Source: Brevibacterium sp. XM4083 (lineage in GTDB: Bacteria > Actinomycetota > Actinomycetes > Actinomycetales > Brevibacteriaceae). From it: a stretch of 64,000 nucleotides of DNA. The translations under genes were made by a program, and so were the position numbers. Within the stretch, counting starts at the first letter, position 1. Each line of letters starts with the position of its first letter. Below the pieces are notes generated by a model, which saw only the letters and a program-made list of their open reading frames with translations, had not been told where the DNA came from and searched no databases. Shown here piece by piece: positions 1 through 8,415 of this stretch. The DNA is taken from NCBI RefSeq assembly GCF_006489205.2, contig NZ_VFYR02000001.1, positions 900,555-964,554 of the forward strand, given 5' to 3'.

Positions 1-389
1 ATGTTCCGACCCCACCACTGCGTGCGGTCGACGAGTTCGAGGTACCGGTCCTTCGCCCGCACCTCCTGCGTCTGCCACTGGGCGAAGGGGTGGGTGCCCG
101 CCGACATCAGCTCGATGCCGCGATCCTCCGTCAGCGTCCGCAGTGCGCCCATCGACGTCGCGAGGTCCTCGGCGACACCGGACACCGTCGTCTGCACATC
201 GGTGACGAGCTCGATCGTGTTCGTCAGCATCTCGCCGACGATCCGCTTCTCGAAAGCGGGTGCGCGGTCGGCGACGTCGGCCAGCAGGCTCTCCGCTGCT
301 GGGGTGAGATCGAGGCTCTCCCCGTCGAGGAGAGCGAGTTCCCATTCGACACCGAGGGTGGAACGGGGTGAACGTGCGAAATCGACCAT
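1..389 (-). CDS. Carboxylate-amine ligase / glutamate-cysteine ligase family 2, N-terminal part (cut by window edge)
   Basis: Reading the minus strand from the ATG at 389 gives an open frame to the left edge. It begins MVDFARSPRSTLGVEWELAL, the typical start of GCS2-family enzymes (YbdK/EgtA type), where the GVEWEL motif carries the acidic ATP/metal-binding residues. A second family-like stretch, GTHPFAQW, lies about 100 residues in. Members ligate glutamate to cysteine or a related amine using ATP; the exact substrate cannot be told from this fragment. About 129 codons are present and the C-terminal two thirds lies outside the window. It is divergent from the downstream NagZ-like gene, with about 125 bp between. 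Confidence 0.85.
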   Translation of the reverse strand, partial: MVDFARSPRSTLGVEWELALLDGESLDLTPAAESLLADVADRAPAFEKRIVGEMLTNTIELVTDVQTTVSGVAEDLATSMGALRTLTEDRGIELMSAGTHPFAQWQTQEVRAKDRYLELVDRTQWWGRN

Positions 390-516
390 GGATCGATCAT
401 AGTGGCGTGCGTCCCTGACTCGAGACGCCGTCTTGCCCACACGGACATGAGATCGGTCTCCCACCCGCAGGCCGAGCGTGCGCACCGGGTTCAGGCGCGC
501 CCACTAGCATGGGAGC

Positions 517-2148
517 ATGCCAACACGTCTCACCCTCACGGCACTGACCGCGGCGCTCACCCTCGTCCTCGCCGGCTGTTCCGGCGGCAGCGCGGGGGAG
601 TCGGATGCCACGACGGATCCCTCGAGCGGCGAGGCGGGGGCAGGCTCGGCCGCGCCCACGAGTGCACCGTCGAGCGCGCCCCCGGCACAGCCTGCGGACT
701 TCGCCGACGAGGCCGCCGAGATCGTCGACTCCTTCTCCGACGAGCAGCTTGCCGGGTCCCTCATCATCGGCACCTGGGCCGGAGCCGGCTCCCAGGGTGC
801 GGTCGACATGGTCAGGCAGAACAGCCTCGGCGGAGTCATCGTCATGGCCGACAACCTCACGGAGGCCCCCACGGCCGACGAGGTGAGCGCGCTGACGAAG
901 GACATCGCCGGCGCCCGGACCACGGGCCAGCCGGTGTCGATCGGCGTCGATCAGGAAGGCGGCCCGGTCTCGCGCCTGAGCACTGCGGCCCTGCCGTTCC
1001 CGCCGCTCATGGCGCTCGCCGCCACCGGGGACGGGCAGCTGACGACGACGGCGACGACGGTGCAGGCGCGGAACCTCACCGACCTCGGCTTCACGATCGA
1101 CTTCGCTCCCGACTCCGATGTCACCGTCGGACCCGAGGATGTCGCGATCAACGTGCGGTCGGCCGGCAGCGACCCGAAGGCCGTCGCCGAGGTGGTCGCC
1201 CAGGCCGTCGACGGCTACACAGCCGGCGGGGTCGCGAGCTCCGCGAAGCACTTCCCCGGCCACGGCCGCCTCACCGTCGACTCGCACGAGAGCCTGCCGG
1301 TGTCGGAGAAGTCGATCGACGAGCTCGAGAGCACGGATCTGCTGCCGTTCAAGTCCGCGGTCGAGGCCGGGGTGCCGCTCGTGATGATGGGCCACATCGG
1401 CCTGCCGGACGCGAAGACGACCCCGGCGAGCCTCAACCCGGACGCCTATGCGGCGATGCGCGACAAGCTCGGCTTCGACGGGGTCGCGATCACCGATGCG
1501 CTCAACATGGAGGCCGTGCCCCAGAACGAGAACGGCGGGGAGACCGTGACCGCGCTCAAGGCCGGCGCCGATCTCGCGCTCATGCCCCCGGACGCCGCGG
1601 CCGCGCAGAAGGCGATCGTCGCGGCGATGAAGGACGGGACGCTGACGAAGGACGACCTCGTCGAGAAGTCCCGTCGGGTCGTCGCGATGCAGCTCGCCAC
1701 CGCGGAGGCGCAGAAGGGCGCGGCCGAGTCCGACGCCGGCACCGGCGCCGAGGATCCCGATGCCGTGCTCACCGAGGTCGCCGAGAAGTCGCTGACCGTG
1801 CTCAAGGGCGACTGCGAGTTCACTGGCACGGAGTCGATCTCGATCGTCGGCGGCAGCGAGACGGAGAAGGCCGCCCTGGGCAAGGCGGCCGAGTCCGCGG
1901 GTCTGACCGTCGGGACCGGGGGAACGACGGTGAGCCTGAGTCCGAAGACCGCCGCCGAGGTGGCCGTGGGCACCGCTGCTCCGTGGACGATGCGCAGCAC
2001 CCCGGCGAAGACCGCGGTCACTGCCTACGATTCCAACCCGTATGCGCTCGAGGCGGTCGCGAAGTGGCTCAAGGGCGACCTCACCGCGACAGGATCGCTG
2101 CCGGTCGAGTACGACGGCAGCGACGCGGCACCGTCGTGCAGTGGGTGA
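517..2148 (+). CDS. nagZ: Glycoside hydrolase family 3 lipoprotein (NagZ-like beta-N-acetylhexosaminidase)
   Basis: The 543-residue protein starts with a lipoprotein signal (hydrophobic run ending LAGC, Cys about residue 21), followed by a Ser/Ala/Pro-rich linker, so it should be anchored outside the membrane. The GH3 core is clear: IGVDQEGGPVSRL, the diagnostic KHFPGHG motif (His of the NagZ catalytic dyad), and GVAITDALNMEAV with the nucleophile Asp. NagZ enzymes remove GlcNAc from muropeptides during wall recycling. About 130 C-terminal residues continue beyond the NagZ core and may be a reduced GH3 C-terminal domain. It converges on the next gene with a single base between the stop codons and no visible terminator. 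Confidence 0.9.
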   Translation: MPTRLTLTALTAALTLVLAGCSGGSAGESDATTDPSSGEAGAGSAAPTSAPSSAPPAQPADFADEAAEIVDSFSDEQLAGSLIIGTWAGAGSQGAVDMVRQNSLGGVIVMADNLTEAPTADEVSALTKDIAGARTTGQPVSIGVDQEGGPVSRLSTAALPFPPLMALAATGDGQLTTTATTVQARNLTDLGFTIDFAPDSDVTVGPEDVAINVRSAGSDPKAVAEVVAQAVDGYTAGGVASSAKHFPGHGRLTVDSHESLPVSEKSIDELESTDLLPFKSAVEAGVPLVMMGHIGLPDAKTTPASLNPDAYAAMRDKLGFDGVAITDALNMEAVPQNENGGETVTALKAGADLALMPPDAAAAQKAIVAAMKDGTLTKDDLVEKSRRVVAMQLATAEAQKGAAESDAGTGAEDPDAVLTEVAEKSLTVLKGDCEFTGTESISIVGGSETEKAALGKAAESAGLTVGTGGTTVSLSPKTAAEVAVGTAAPWTMRSTPAKTAVTAYDSNPYALEAVAKWLKGDLTATGSLPVEYDGSDAAPSCSG

Positions 2149-2149
2149 G

Positions 2150-3196
2150 TCAGTCGAGCTGCTTGCCGTACGCGGCGGCGATGTCGTCGAGGACGGTGTT
2201 CAGTGCGAGGTAGCCCTGGCCGCGCATCCACGCCTCGAAGTCGACGGTGTGGACGTTGCCGGCCTCGACGGCGGGGATGCTCTGCCAGATCGGTGAGTCC
2301 GCGACCTCATCGACGACCCCTTCCTCCGTGCTGTAGACGAAGATGTGGTCGCCGAGGCTGCCCGGCAGCAGCTCAAGGCTCGTCTCGACGTAGCCGCCGT
2401 CGCCGACGCTCGCGCCCTCGGCCGGCGGGGCGAACGTGAGTCCGGCGTCGGTCATCGCGACTCCGGCGTTCGTCTCCTCCATCATCACGCGCACCTCGTC
2501 AGGCCGCAGGCGCACCTGCGAGACCGGCTTGGCCGCTTCGGGATCATCGGCGAGCCGCGCCTTGAGGTCAGCGGCGCGCGACTCGTAGGCCTTGGCCGCC
2601 TCGTCCATCTCCGCGGTGCGGTCGAGTGCGGCTCCGACCTGCGCGGCGAGTCCCTTGGGATCCTGCTCGCCGACGACGACCGGCACCGTCGGAGCGATGT
2701 CGGAGTACTCGTCGAACAGCGTGTCGTCGAGGCCGGCACCGCTCGAGGCGTTCATGAGGATGAGGTCGGGTTCGAGCGCGGCCACGGACTCGAGGTCGAT
2801 CTCCTCGTCGGAGTCGCCGATGCGCGTGACCGAGTCGTCGTCGAGACCGACGTAGTCGGGCAGTCCCGCGAACGACATCGGCGAGCCGACGGGCGTGACC
2901 CCGGCGGCGACGCTCGAATCCAGCAGCGCCGTCGACGTCACGACGACCCGTTCGTAGTCGGTCGGGGCCTCGAAGGTGCCGAGCTCGGTCTCCACGGAGT
3001 AGGTGTTCGCCGAGGCGGCCCCCGCCGTCTCCGTGTCGGAGCCGCACCCGCTGAGGACGCTGACCGTGAGCACTGCGGCCGACAGCGCGAGGCTGCCGCG
3101 CACGGCCGTGCGTCGACCCGATGGTGTCGGGCGACGGCGGGCGCTGTCGGGACGGAAGCCGGTGGGAAGGGAGCCGGATGGCAGGGTCTCGGGCAC
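2150..3196 (-). CDS. Iron-siderophore ABC transporter substrate-binding lipoprotein (FecB/FhuD type)
   Basis: The precursor has basic residues, a hydrophobic stretch and the lipobox SVLSGC, then a type III periplasmic-binding fold: YERVVVTSTALLDSSVAAGV near the N-terminus and ALEPDLILMNASS before the long central helix. Proteins of this type capture ferric siderophores for an FhuBG-type importer. No permease or ATPase lies next to it. I chose the GTG at 3196 because AGAGGA sits seven bases upstream. An in-frame ATG at 3235 would add 13 residues but lies inside the putative iron box. Repression by iron through a DtxR-family protein is inferred from that box. Confidence 0.85.
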   Translation of the reverse strand: MPETLPSGSLPTGFRPDSARRRPTPSGRRTAVRGSLALSAAVLTVSVLSGCGSDTETAGAASANTYSVETELGTFEAPTDYERVVVTSTALLDSSVAAGVTPVGSPMSFAGLPDYVGLDDDSVTRIGDSDEEIDLESVAALEPDLILMNASSGAGLDDTLFDEYSDIAPTVPVVVGEQDPKGLAAQVGAALDRTAEMDEAAKAYESRAADLKARLADDPEAAKPVSQVRLRPDEVRVMMEETNAGVAMTDAGLTFAPPAEGASVGDGGYVETSLELLPGSLGDHIFVYSTEEGVVDEVADSPIWQSIPAVEAGNVHTVDFEAWMRGQGYLALNTVLDDIAAAYGKQLD

Positions 3197-3232
3197 GGAG
3201 CAGTCCTCTTTCGCTCTCAGGGAATCGGCGTG

Positions 3233-3251
3233 CATGATTAGCCTAGCCTAA
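3233..3251 (-). promoter_or_regulatory. Candidate DtxR/IdeR iron box
   Basis: Read on the minus strand the 19 bases are TTAGGCTAGGCTAATCATG. They agree with the DtxR-family consensus TTAGGTTAGGCTAACCTAA at 14 of 19 positions, including nearly all of the left half and centre. The site ends about 37 bases before the chosen start of the siderophore-binding lipoprotein gene, a position suited to repression by iron-loaded DtxR/IdeR. The match is seen in the sequence; binding is inferred. Confidence 0.7.
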
Positions 3252-3343
3252 GGAGTGGGGCGGACGGCCCTGCGCATCAATGAATGAGACTCATCCCGCG
3301 CCCCTCGCCCTGCGCCCCTCACCTCGCGCCCCTCACCCCGCAC

Positions 3344-3415
3344 CGCGGATTGTGCGGACGGTCCATGGCGGGAAGGGGGCCCGGCACCGCCATGACCGCG
3401 GCGCAGAACCACCGC
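3344..3415. repeat. Dispersed intergenic repeat, copy A (72 bp)
   Basis: This 72-bp stretch aligns without gaps to 6057-6128 with 13 mismatches (about 82% identity). It contains an imperfect hairpin: GGTCCATGGCGG pairs with CCGCCATGACC across a 15-base loop. It ends five bases from the stop codon of the VanY-like gene. Upstream, 3252-3343 is a C-rich spacer with three short repeats of a CGCCCCTC motif and no gene. The role may be transcription termination or that of a REP-like element. Confidence 0.75.
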
Positions 3416-3419
3416 AAAA

Positions 3420-4166
3420 TCATCGCATCCGGGGGTCCTCGGTCGGATCGGCGTACTGGTGCGGGCAGCCGTCGGTCGGCGCTGCCGGCCGGAGTTCGTA
3501 GTGCCACGCCTCGTTGCCGTAGATCTGGCACAGCCCGAAGTCGGCACCGTGCTGCGCGAGCCAGCTCGAGGCGTCCATCGGGCCGATGTCGACGGCGTCT
3601 CCGGACACGTGGGGCGAGGTCTCGGGGGTGGCGACCCACCGTGCGGCTTCGGCCTTCGACCCGTAGTTGGAGACCGCGTCGTCGAGCAGTCCAGCCTGGT
3701 AGGCCGCCGATCGCCACCCGCTGTTGACGGTGAACGTCACGCCGTCGAGGCGCGCGGACTCGGCGGCCGCGGTCACCGCTGCGCGCAGATCGGCGTCGAG
3801 CCCGGCGATGCCCGGCAGCTCGGTGTCGGTGATGCGGGCGTCGTCGGGCAGGGCGCCGTTGTCGGTGTCGCGGACGTCGGCGTCGATCGACGCCCCGACG
3901 CCCGGCTCGCCGGTCTGCGAAACCGCGCAGCCGGCGAGCGCGGCGACGAGCAGGACGGCGAGTCCGATTCCCACGGCGACCACGCCGAGACCGCGCTGGA
4001 CGGCACCGAGGCGCCTCTGGGTGAAACCGACCCGGCATGCACCGGCCGGCTCGCGCCGGATCGTCGACCGAGGCCCCGCCTCGGTGTGGTGGAGTGGGTC
4101 CTGGTGGTCGATCGCGCCGAGGCGGTCGGTGGACGGCTGGGCGGATGCTGCGGTTCTCGTGGTCAT
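3420..4166 (-). CDS. D-alanyl-D-alanine carboxypeptidase, M15B (VanY-like) membrane protein
   Basis: The 248-residue protein has a hydrophobic segment near residues 60-80 (uncleaved anchor or lipoprotein-like, ending ALAGCAVS) and a C-terminal VanY domain. The zinc-site motifs are visible: SGWRSAAYQ, SPHVSGDAVDIG (His and Asp ligands) and NEAWHYEL (catalytic Glu and third His). Family members trim the terminal D-Ala from peptidoglycan stems. The ATG at 4166 is preferred because the upstream frame overlaps the divergent regulator gene. It is divergently transcribed from a two-component system, an arrangement reminiscent of vanRS-vanY, although no vanHAX genes are nearby. Control by that regulator is inferred. 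Confidence 0.88.
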   Translation of the reverse strand: MTTRTAASAQPSTDRLGAIDHQDPLHHTEAGPRSTIRREPAGACRVGFTQRRLGAVQRGLGVVAVGIGLAVLLVAALAGCAVSQTGEPGVGASIDADVRDTDNGALPDDARITDTELPGIAGLDADLRAAVTAAAESARLDGVTFTVNSGWRSAAYQAGLLDDAVSNYGSKAEAARWVATPETSPHVSGDAVDIGPMDASSWLAQHGADFGLCQIYGNEAWHYELRPAAPTDGCPHQYADPTEDPRMR

Positions 4167-4212
4167 GCCCTCAGTCAACGCAGTCGGCTGTTGCCGGAGC
4201 GTATGCGGAAAT

Positions 4213-4243
4213 CGATACGTTCGCGATACATCCGGGCCGATAC
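4213..4243. promoter_or_regulatory. CGATAC direct repeats between vanY-like gene and response regulator
   Basis: Three copies of CGATAC occur at 4213, 4224 and 4238, the first two spaced 11 bp apart as is usual for OmpR/PhoB-type sites. They lie in the 87-bp gap between divergent genes. Autoregulation and control of the carboxypeptidase are inferred only. Confidence 0.35.
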
Positions 4244-4253
4244 GCTGATCCCT

Positions 4254-4940
4254 ATGCGCGTACTGATCGTCGAGGACGAACCCGAGATGGCCGCGGCCGT
4301 CCGCAGCGGACTCCGCCTGGAGGCCATCGCCGCCGACATCGCCGGGGACGGTGACCAGGCACTCGAGATGCTCGCGGTCAACGACTACGACATCGCCGTG
4401 CTCGACCGTGACATCCCCGGACCTTCCGGCGACGAGGTGGCCCGCCAGATCGTCGCCACCGGCTCCGGCATGCCGATCCTCATGCTCACTGCCGCCGACC
4501 GCCTCGACGACAAGACGACGGGGTTCGCCCTCGGCGCCGACGACTACCTGACGAAGCCCTTCGAGCTCGCCGAACTCGTCCTGCGGCTGCGCTCCCTCGA
4601 CCGGCGCCGGTCCCAGCACCGGGCGCCGGTGCTCGAGGTCGCCGGCCTCAGCCTCGACCCGTTCCGCCGGGAGATCTACCGTGACGGCCGGTATGTCGCG
4701 CTCACCCGCAAGCAGTTCGCGGTGCTCGAGGTGCTCATGCGCGCCGACGGGGGAGTCGTCAGCGCCGAGGAGCTGCTCGAGAAGGCCTGGGACGAGAACG
4801 CCGACCCCTTCACCAATGCCGTGCGGATCACGGTTTCGGCCCTGCGCAAGCGCCTCGGCGAGCCCTGGCTCATCGCGACGGTGCCCGGTGTCGGCTATCG
4901 CATCGCGAACCCGGGCGCCGAGGCGGCCGGCCGTGGCTGA
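4254..4940 (+). CDS. OmpR/PhoB-family response regulator
   Basis: The 228-residue protein has an N-terminal receiver domain with acidic pocket EDE at 7-9, phosphoacceptor Asp51 in AVLDRDIPG, TAAD near 79 and the conserved Lys in LTKPFE. A C-terminal winged-helix domain ends RITVSALRKRLGEPWLIATVPGVGYRI. The ATG at 4254 gives a standard-length receiver. The stop overlaps the kinase start by eight bases, so the two are co-transcribed. Targets are unknown; the divergent VanY-like gene is the obvious candidate. Confidence 0.95.
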   Translation: MRVLIVEDEPEMAAAVRSGLRLEAIAADIAGDGDQALEMLAVNDYDIAVLDRDIPGPSGDEVARQIVATGSGMPILMLTAADRLDDKTTGFALGADDYLTKPFELAELVLRLRSLDRRRSQHRAPVLEVAGLSLDPFRREIYRDGRYVALTRKQFAVLEVLMRADGGVVSAEELLEKAWDENADPFTNAVRITVSALRKRLGEPWLIATVPGVGYRIANPGAEAAGRG

Positions 4941-6090
4941 GCCGCGACCCCGCGGGCTGAGCGTCCGGTGGCAGCTGACGCTCAGCTACGCCGGGTTCCT
5001 CCTCGTCGCCGGCATCCTCCTGCTCGCCGTCGTCTGGATCTTCCTCCTGCGCTATGTCCCCAACGTGCCGATCAGCGCTCCCGACGGCTTCGTCCCCAAT
5101 CGCTCCGATCTGCAGCGGGCGTTCTTCCCCGCCGCGGCGGCGACCCTGGGGTTCCTCCTCGTCGTCGGGCTCGCCGGCGGATGGTTCCTCGCCGGCCGGA
5201 TGCTCACCCCGCTGGCAAGGATCACCCGCGCGGCCCGGGCCGTGTCTGCCGGCGAGTTCTCCCATCGCATCCGGATGAGCGGGCGCCAGGACGAGATCCG
5301 GGAGCTCGCCGACGTCTTCGATGCGATGCTCACCCGGGTCGAGGCTCACGTCGCCGAACAGCAGCGCTTCGCCGCGAACGCCTCCCACGAGCTGCGGACC
5401 CCGCTGGCCATCACGCAGGCGGTCCTCGATGTCGCACAGCGCGAGCCCGACCGTGAGCACAGCGCCGATCTCGCTCAGCTGCGCGCGGTCAACGACCGTG
5501 CGATCGCACTCACCGAGGCGCTCCTCCTGCTCAGCCGCGCCGGCAATGAGATCCGCGACGTCGAGCCGGTCGACCTCTCCCTCCTCGCCGAGGATACCGT
5601 GGAGACCCTGCTGCCGTTCGCCGAATCGCGGGGGATCGACGTCGAGTTCGACACCCAGCCGGCGACCGTGCTGGGGTCGGCGGTGCTGCTGTCCCAGGTG
5701 GTGACGAACCTCGTCCACAACGCCATCGTCCACAACCTTCCGGCCGGCGGCAGCCTGCGCGTGCGCACCGGCCGGGATCCGGCACCGAGCGGCACCGGCC
5801 CGTGGGCGTGGGTGAGCGTCGAGAACACCGGACCCGTCATCAGCCCCGACCTCGCGGCCACCCTCACCGAACCGTTCCATCGCGGCGGCCGACGCACCCG
5901 TGACAGCAGCCACGCGGGAGTCGGCCTCGGCCTCGCGATCGTCGCGCGCATCGTCGCCACCCACCGCGGCCGTCTCACCCTCACCCCGCTGGAAGGCGGC
6001 GGCCTCCGCGTCGCCGTCGGTCTGCCCGCAGCCCGCCAGCCGCTTCAGGGGCGGCCCGCAGATTCTGCGGACGATTCATGGCGGAATTGA
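4933..6090 (+). CDS. Sensor histidine kinase (HAMP-HisKA-HATPase_c)
   Basis: The 385-residue kinase has two membrane segments (about residues 15-40 and 62-85) around a short 20-25 residue extracellular loop. A HAMP region follows, then the H-box NASHELRTPLAI, N-box NLVHNAIVHN and G-box HAGVGLGLAIVARI. The short sensor loop suggests it senses the membrane or needs an accessory partner rather than binding a large ligand. The GTG at 4933 overlaps the response regulator stop. The last 11 codons are encoded inside copy B of a dispersed repeat (6057-6128), so the C-terminal tail was probably added when that element inserted or spread. Confidence 0.93.
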   Translation: MAEPRPRGLSVRWQLTLSYAGFLLVAGILLLAVVWIFLLRYVPNVPISAPDGFVPNRSDLQRAFFPAAAATLGFLLVVGLAGGWFLAGRMLTPLARITRAARAVSAGEFSHRIRMSGRQDEIRELADVFDAMLTRVEAHVAEQQRFAANASHELRTPLAITQAVLDVAQREPDREHSADLAQLRAVNDRAIALTEALLLLSRAGNEIRDVEPVDLSLLAEDTVETLLPFAESRGIDVEFDTQPATVLGSAVLLSQVVTNLVHNAIVHNLPAGGSLRVRTGRDPAPSGTGPWAWVSVENTGPVISPDLAATLTEPFHRGGRRTRDSSHAGVGLGLAIVARIVATHRGRLTLTPLEGGGLRVAVGLPAARQPLQGRPADSADDSWRN

Positions 6091-6158
6091 GGCCCCGCAC
6101 CGCCGTGACCGCGGCGCACAATCGCCGCGACCGCGGCGCACAATCGCCGTGACCGCGG
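6057..6158. repeat. Dispersed repeat copy B (6057-6128) plus 22-bp tandem repeat (6107-6150)
   Basis: Positions 6057-6128 match 3344-3415 at 59 of 72 bases. The distal part is then repeated: a 22-bp unit beginning GACCGCGGCGCACAATCGCC occupies 6107-6128 and again 6129-6150, with a third partial unit to about 6158. The element lies between the convergent kinase and sulfurtransferase genes and covers the last kinase codons. Confidence 0.75.
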
Positions 6159-6167
6159 CCCGGATCC

Positions 6168-7001
6168 TCAGCTGCCGGTGGCGATCCCGCGGCCCGGGTC
6201 GGAGGACCAGCCCGACCAGCTCGCCGAGTAGAGGCTGGAGCCGACCCCGAGGGTCGCGAGCACCATCGCGTTGTGGCACGCGGTGACCCCGGACCCGCAG
6301 TAGACGGCGACCGACTCCTCGAGGGCGCCGAGGTCGCCGAAGCGCTCGCGGAGGTCGACCTCGGAGAGGACGTAGCCGTCGGCGGTGTTCTCCGTCGCCG
6401 GAGCATTCCTCGCTCCGGGAATGTGGCCGGCGACCGCGTCGAGGGGTTCGGTCTCCCCGCGGAAGCGCTCGGGGGCGCGGGCGTCGAGGAGCACACCGTC
6501 CCACGACTCGGCGGTGTCGGCGTCGATGACGGGCATCGACCCGGGCGTGATGACGACGGTGGAGGGGTCGACGGCCGTGGCCTTACCGAATTCGAGGTCG
6601 CCGCCGGCGGAGACCCAGGCGTCGATCCCACCGTCGAGGACACGGGCCTTCAACCCCGCCCAGCGCAGCAGCCACCAGGCTCGCGCCGCGCCGAGTCCGG
6701 CGTTGTCGTCGTAGACGACGACCTCGGTCTCCGGGGTGATGCCCCAGGCCCGGACCGTGGTCTGGAACTGCTCGGGACTCGGCAGGGGGTGGCGGCCGGC
6801 GCGCGGATCGGTCTGACTGTGATCGGCGAGGTCGGTGTCGAGGTCGACGTAGAGCGCGTGCGGCAGATGACCGCGCGTGAAGTCGTCCCGGCCATCGGGT
6901 TTGAGCTGGGTCCAGCGGACGTCGAGCAGCCTCGGCGGGGTCCTGCCCAGCGTCTGGGTGAGGAGCTCTTGAGCGGTGATGAGGACATCGGTTCGGGTCA
7001 T
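6168..7001 (-). CDS. sseA: Sulfurtransferase (thiosulfate/3-mercaptopyruvate, two rhodanese domains)
   Basis: The 277-residue protein has an inactive N-terminal rhodanese domain (LLDVRWTQL; VVVYDDNAGLGAARAWWLLR) and a catalytic C-terminal one with the active-site loop YCGSGVTACHNAM, where Cys accepts the sulfane sulfur. The CGSGVTA loop favours 3-mercaptopyruvate sulfurtransferases over CRxGxR thiosulfate enzymes, but this is not decisive. The ATG at 7001 follows a purine-rich AAGGAGAT ribosome site. It is separated by about 60 bp from the upstream methyltransferase gene on the same strand. Confidence 0.9.
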   Translation of the reverse strand: MTRTDVLITAQELLTQTLGRTPPRLLDVRWTQLKPDGRDDFTRGHLPHALYVDLDTDLADHSQTDPRAGRHPLPSPEQFQTTVRAWGITPETEVVVYDDNAGLGAARAWWLLRWAGLKARVLDGGIDAWVSAGGDLEFGKATAVDPSTVVITPGSMPVIDADTAESWDGVLLDARAPERFRGETEPLDAVAGHIPGARNAPATENTADGYVLSEVDLRERFGDLGALEESVAVYCGSGVTACHNAMVLATLGVGSSLYSASWSGWSSDPGRGIATGS

Positions 7002-7062
7002 CGGATCTCCTTGGCTCGGGTCGATCTCCTGCGATCGCCTCCACGCTCGACTCTACGTCCCC

Positions 7063-8316
7063 TCAGGACTCCGGGGCAGTCCCGGATTCCGTGACCGGCT
7101 GGGTGAGGAGGACGACGTGCTTGTCGCCGAGGCGGGTGAAGACGAGGGTGGCGCGCTCGCCCTTCGGCAGCTTGAGCTGGCGTCGCACCTGGTCGGGGAC
7201 GATGTCTGCGCCGCGCTTCTTGATGACGACGGAGCCGATGCCGCGGGCGATGAGCTCCTTGCGCAGGCTCGGGATCTTCGCCGGGAGGACATCGACGATC
7301 TTGTACGCGGTGACCCCGGCCGCGGCCGGTCCGACCGGTGCGACATCGGTCGTGAGGTAGGCGATCGACGGGTTGAGACGGCGCGCCTGCAGGGGGCCGG
7401 TGAGCGCTCTGACGAGTCCCGCGCGGACGATCGCGCCGTCGGGTTCGAGGAGATACTCGCCGAGGCGGCCGATGCCGTCCTCGTCGGTCGCCGGCACATC
7501 GTCCTCGTGGACGAGGAGGGTGCGCTCGCCCATGACGAGCGCGCTGCGCCCGGGGCGCTGCCGGGCCGCCCCGAAGTAGAGGCAGACCTCGACGACGTCG
7601 CCGTCGTGGGAGACCCACTGGGCCTCCGCGCCGGCGGGAATGAGGTCATGGTCGAGGGCCGGGCCGAGCTTGACCCCGGCCGCATGGGCCTCCGCGGCAC
7701 GGTCGACGACCCAGGTCAGGGACGGTGAGAACTCGTCGGGATCGGCGATGCGCGCGGTCGCCCCGCGGGCATTCGCCCGGCCGACGCGGCGGCGAGCCGG
7801 ATCGAACCACAGGGCGTCGACGTCGTCGACCTCAGCGTCCTCGGCCAGCCCGTGAGCGACCTCGGCCCCGGGCAGGTGCCGGAGGTTGAAGGCGGCGATC
7901 GCGGCGGTGACCTCGTCGGCGTCGACGGCGCGGACCTCGGCGCCGAGGCCGGCGAAGGCGAACGCGTCGACGCCGATCCCGCAGCCGAGGTCGGCGATGC
8001 GGACGGGGGAGTCGGAGCCGTCAGCCCGTCCGGCGGCGAGCAGCCGCTGCGCGTGGTGGGCGGCGACGGGCAGGCGGGTGGCCTGGGCGAGGCCGTCGCG
8101 GGTGAAGAGCATCTCCGCGGCATAGGGGCCGAGTTTGCCGACTGCCTCCGTGCGCAGCTGCGCCTGCGTGAGCAGGGCCGCGGTCACCTCGGCGGAGAAT
8201 CCCTCCTTGCGCAGCGCCGCGGAGCGGGCGAGGTCGCCTGTGGGCAGATCGTCGATCCGATCGAGACGGTCGAGGACGGAGACGTCGAGGAGTTCGGCCA
8301 GAGTCGTGCGATCCAT
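7063..8316 (-). CDS. Class I SAM-dependent methyltransferase with THUMP-like C-terminal domain
   Basis: The 417-residue protein has the SAM-binding motif I IADLGCGIGVDAFAFAGLG at about residue 145, the acidic VDADE loop, and a motif IV-like WFDPARRR. The C-terminal part (VVIKKRGADIVPDQVRRQL onward) resembles the THUMP-like domain common to actinobacterial members of this family. The family is related to RNA methyltransferases, but substrate and target base are not established. The N-terminal 130 residues are helical and lack a recognised motif. It is divergent from rsmA with about 100 bp between. Confidence 0.85.
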   Translation of the reverse strand: MDRTTLAELLDVSVLDRLDRIDDLPTGDLARSAALRKEGFSAEVTAALLTQAQLRTEAVGKLGPYAAEMLFTRDGLAQATRLPVAAHHAQRLLAAGRADGSDSPVRIADLGCGIGVDAFAFAGLGAEVRAVDADEVTAAIAAFNLRHLPGAEVAHGLAEDAEVDDVDALWFDPARRRVGRANARGATARIADPDEFSPSLTWVVDRAAEAHAAGVKLGPALDHDLIPAGAEAQWVSHDGDVVEVCLYFGAARQRPGRSALVMGERTLLVHEDDVPATDEDGIGRLGEYLLEPDGAIVRAGLVRALTGPLQARRLNPSIAYLTTDVAPVGPAAAGVTAYKIVDVLPAKIPSLRKELIARGIGSVVIKKRGADIVPDQVRRQLKLPKGERATLVFTRLGDKHVVLLTQPVTESGTAPES

Positions 8317-8415
8317 GGGGGCCAGCCTAACGTTCCCGGGTCACCGGCAGGTCACGGGGGATCACGGGCGCCGTCACGGCGAGCATCCCCGAGACCGTGA
8401 GGTAGGTTGTTGGGT

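Noticed and set aside
397..2213. Very long open frames opposite or out of frame to the NagZ-like gene (and similar ones throughout)
   Set aside because: They are Arg/Gly/Ala-rich with no domain or ribosome site, the usual result of GC-rich third positions. The NagZ frame has clear motifs.
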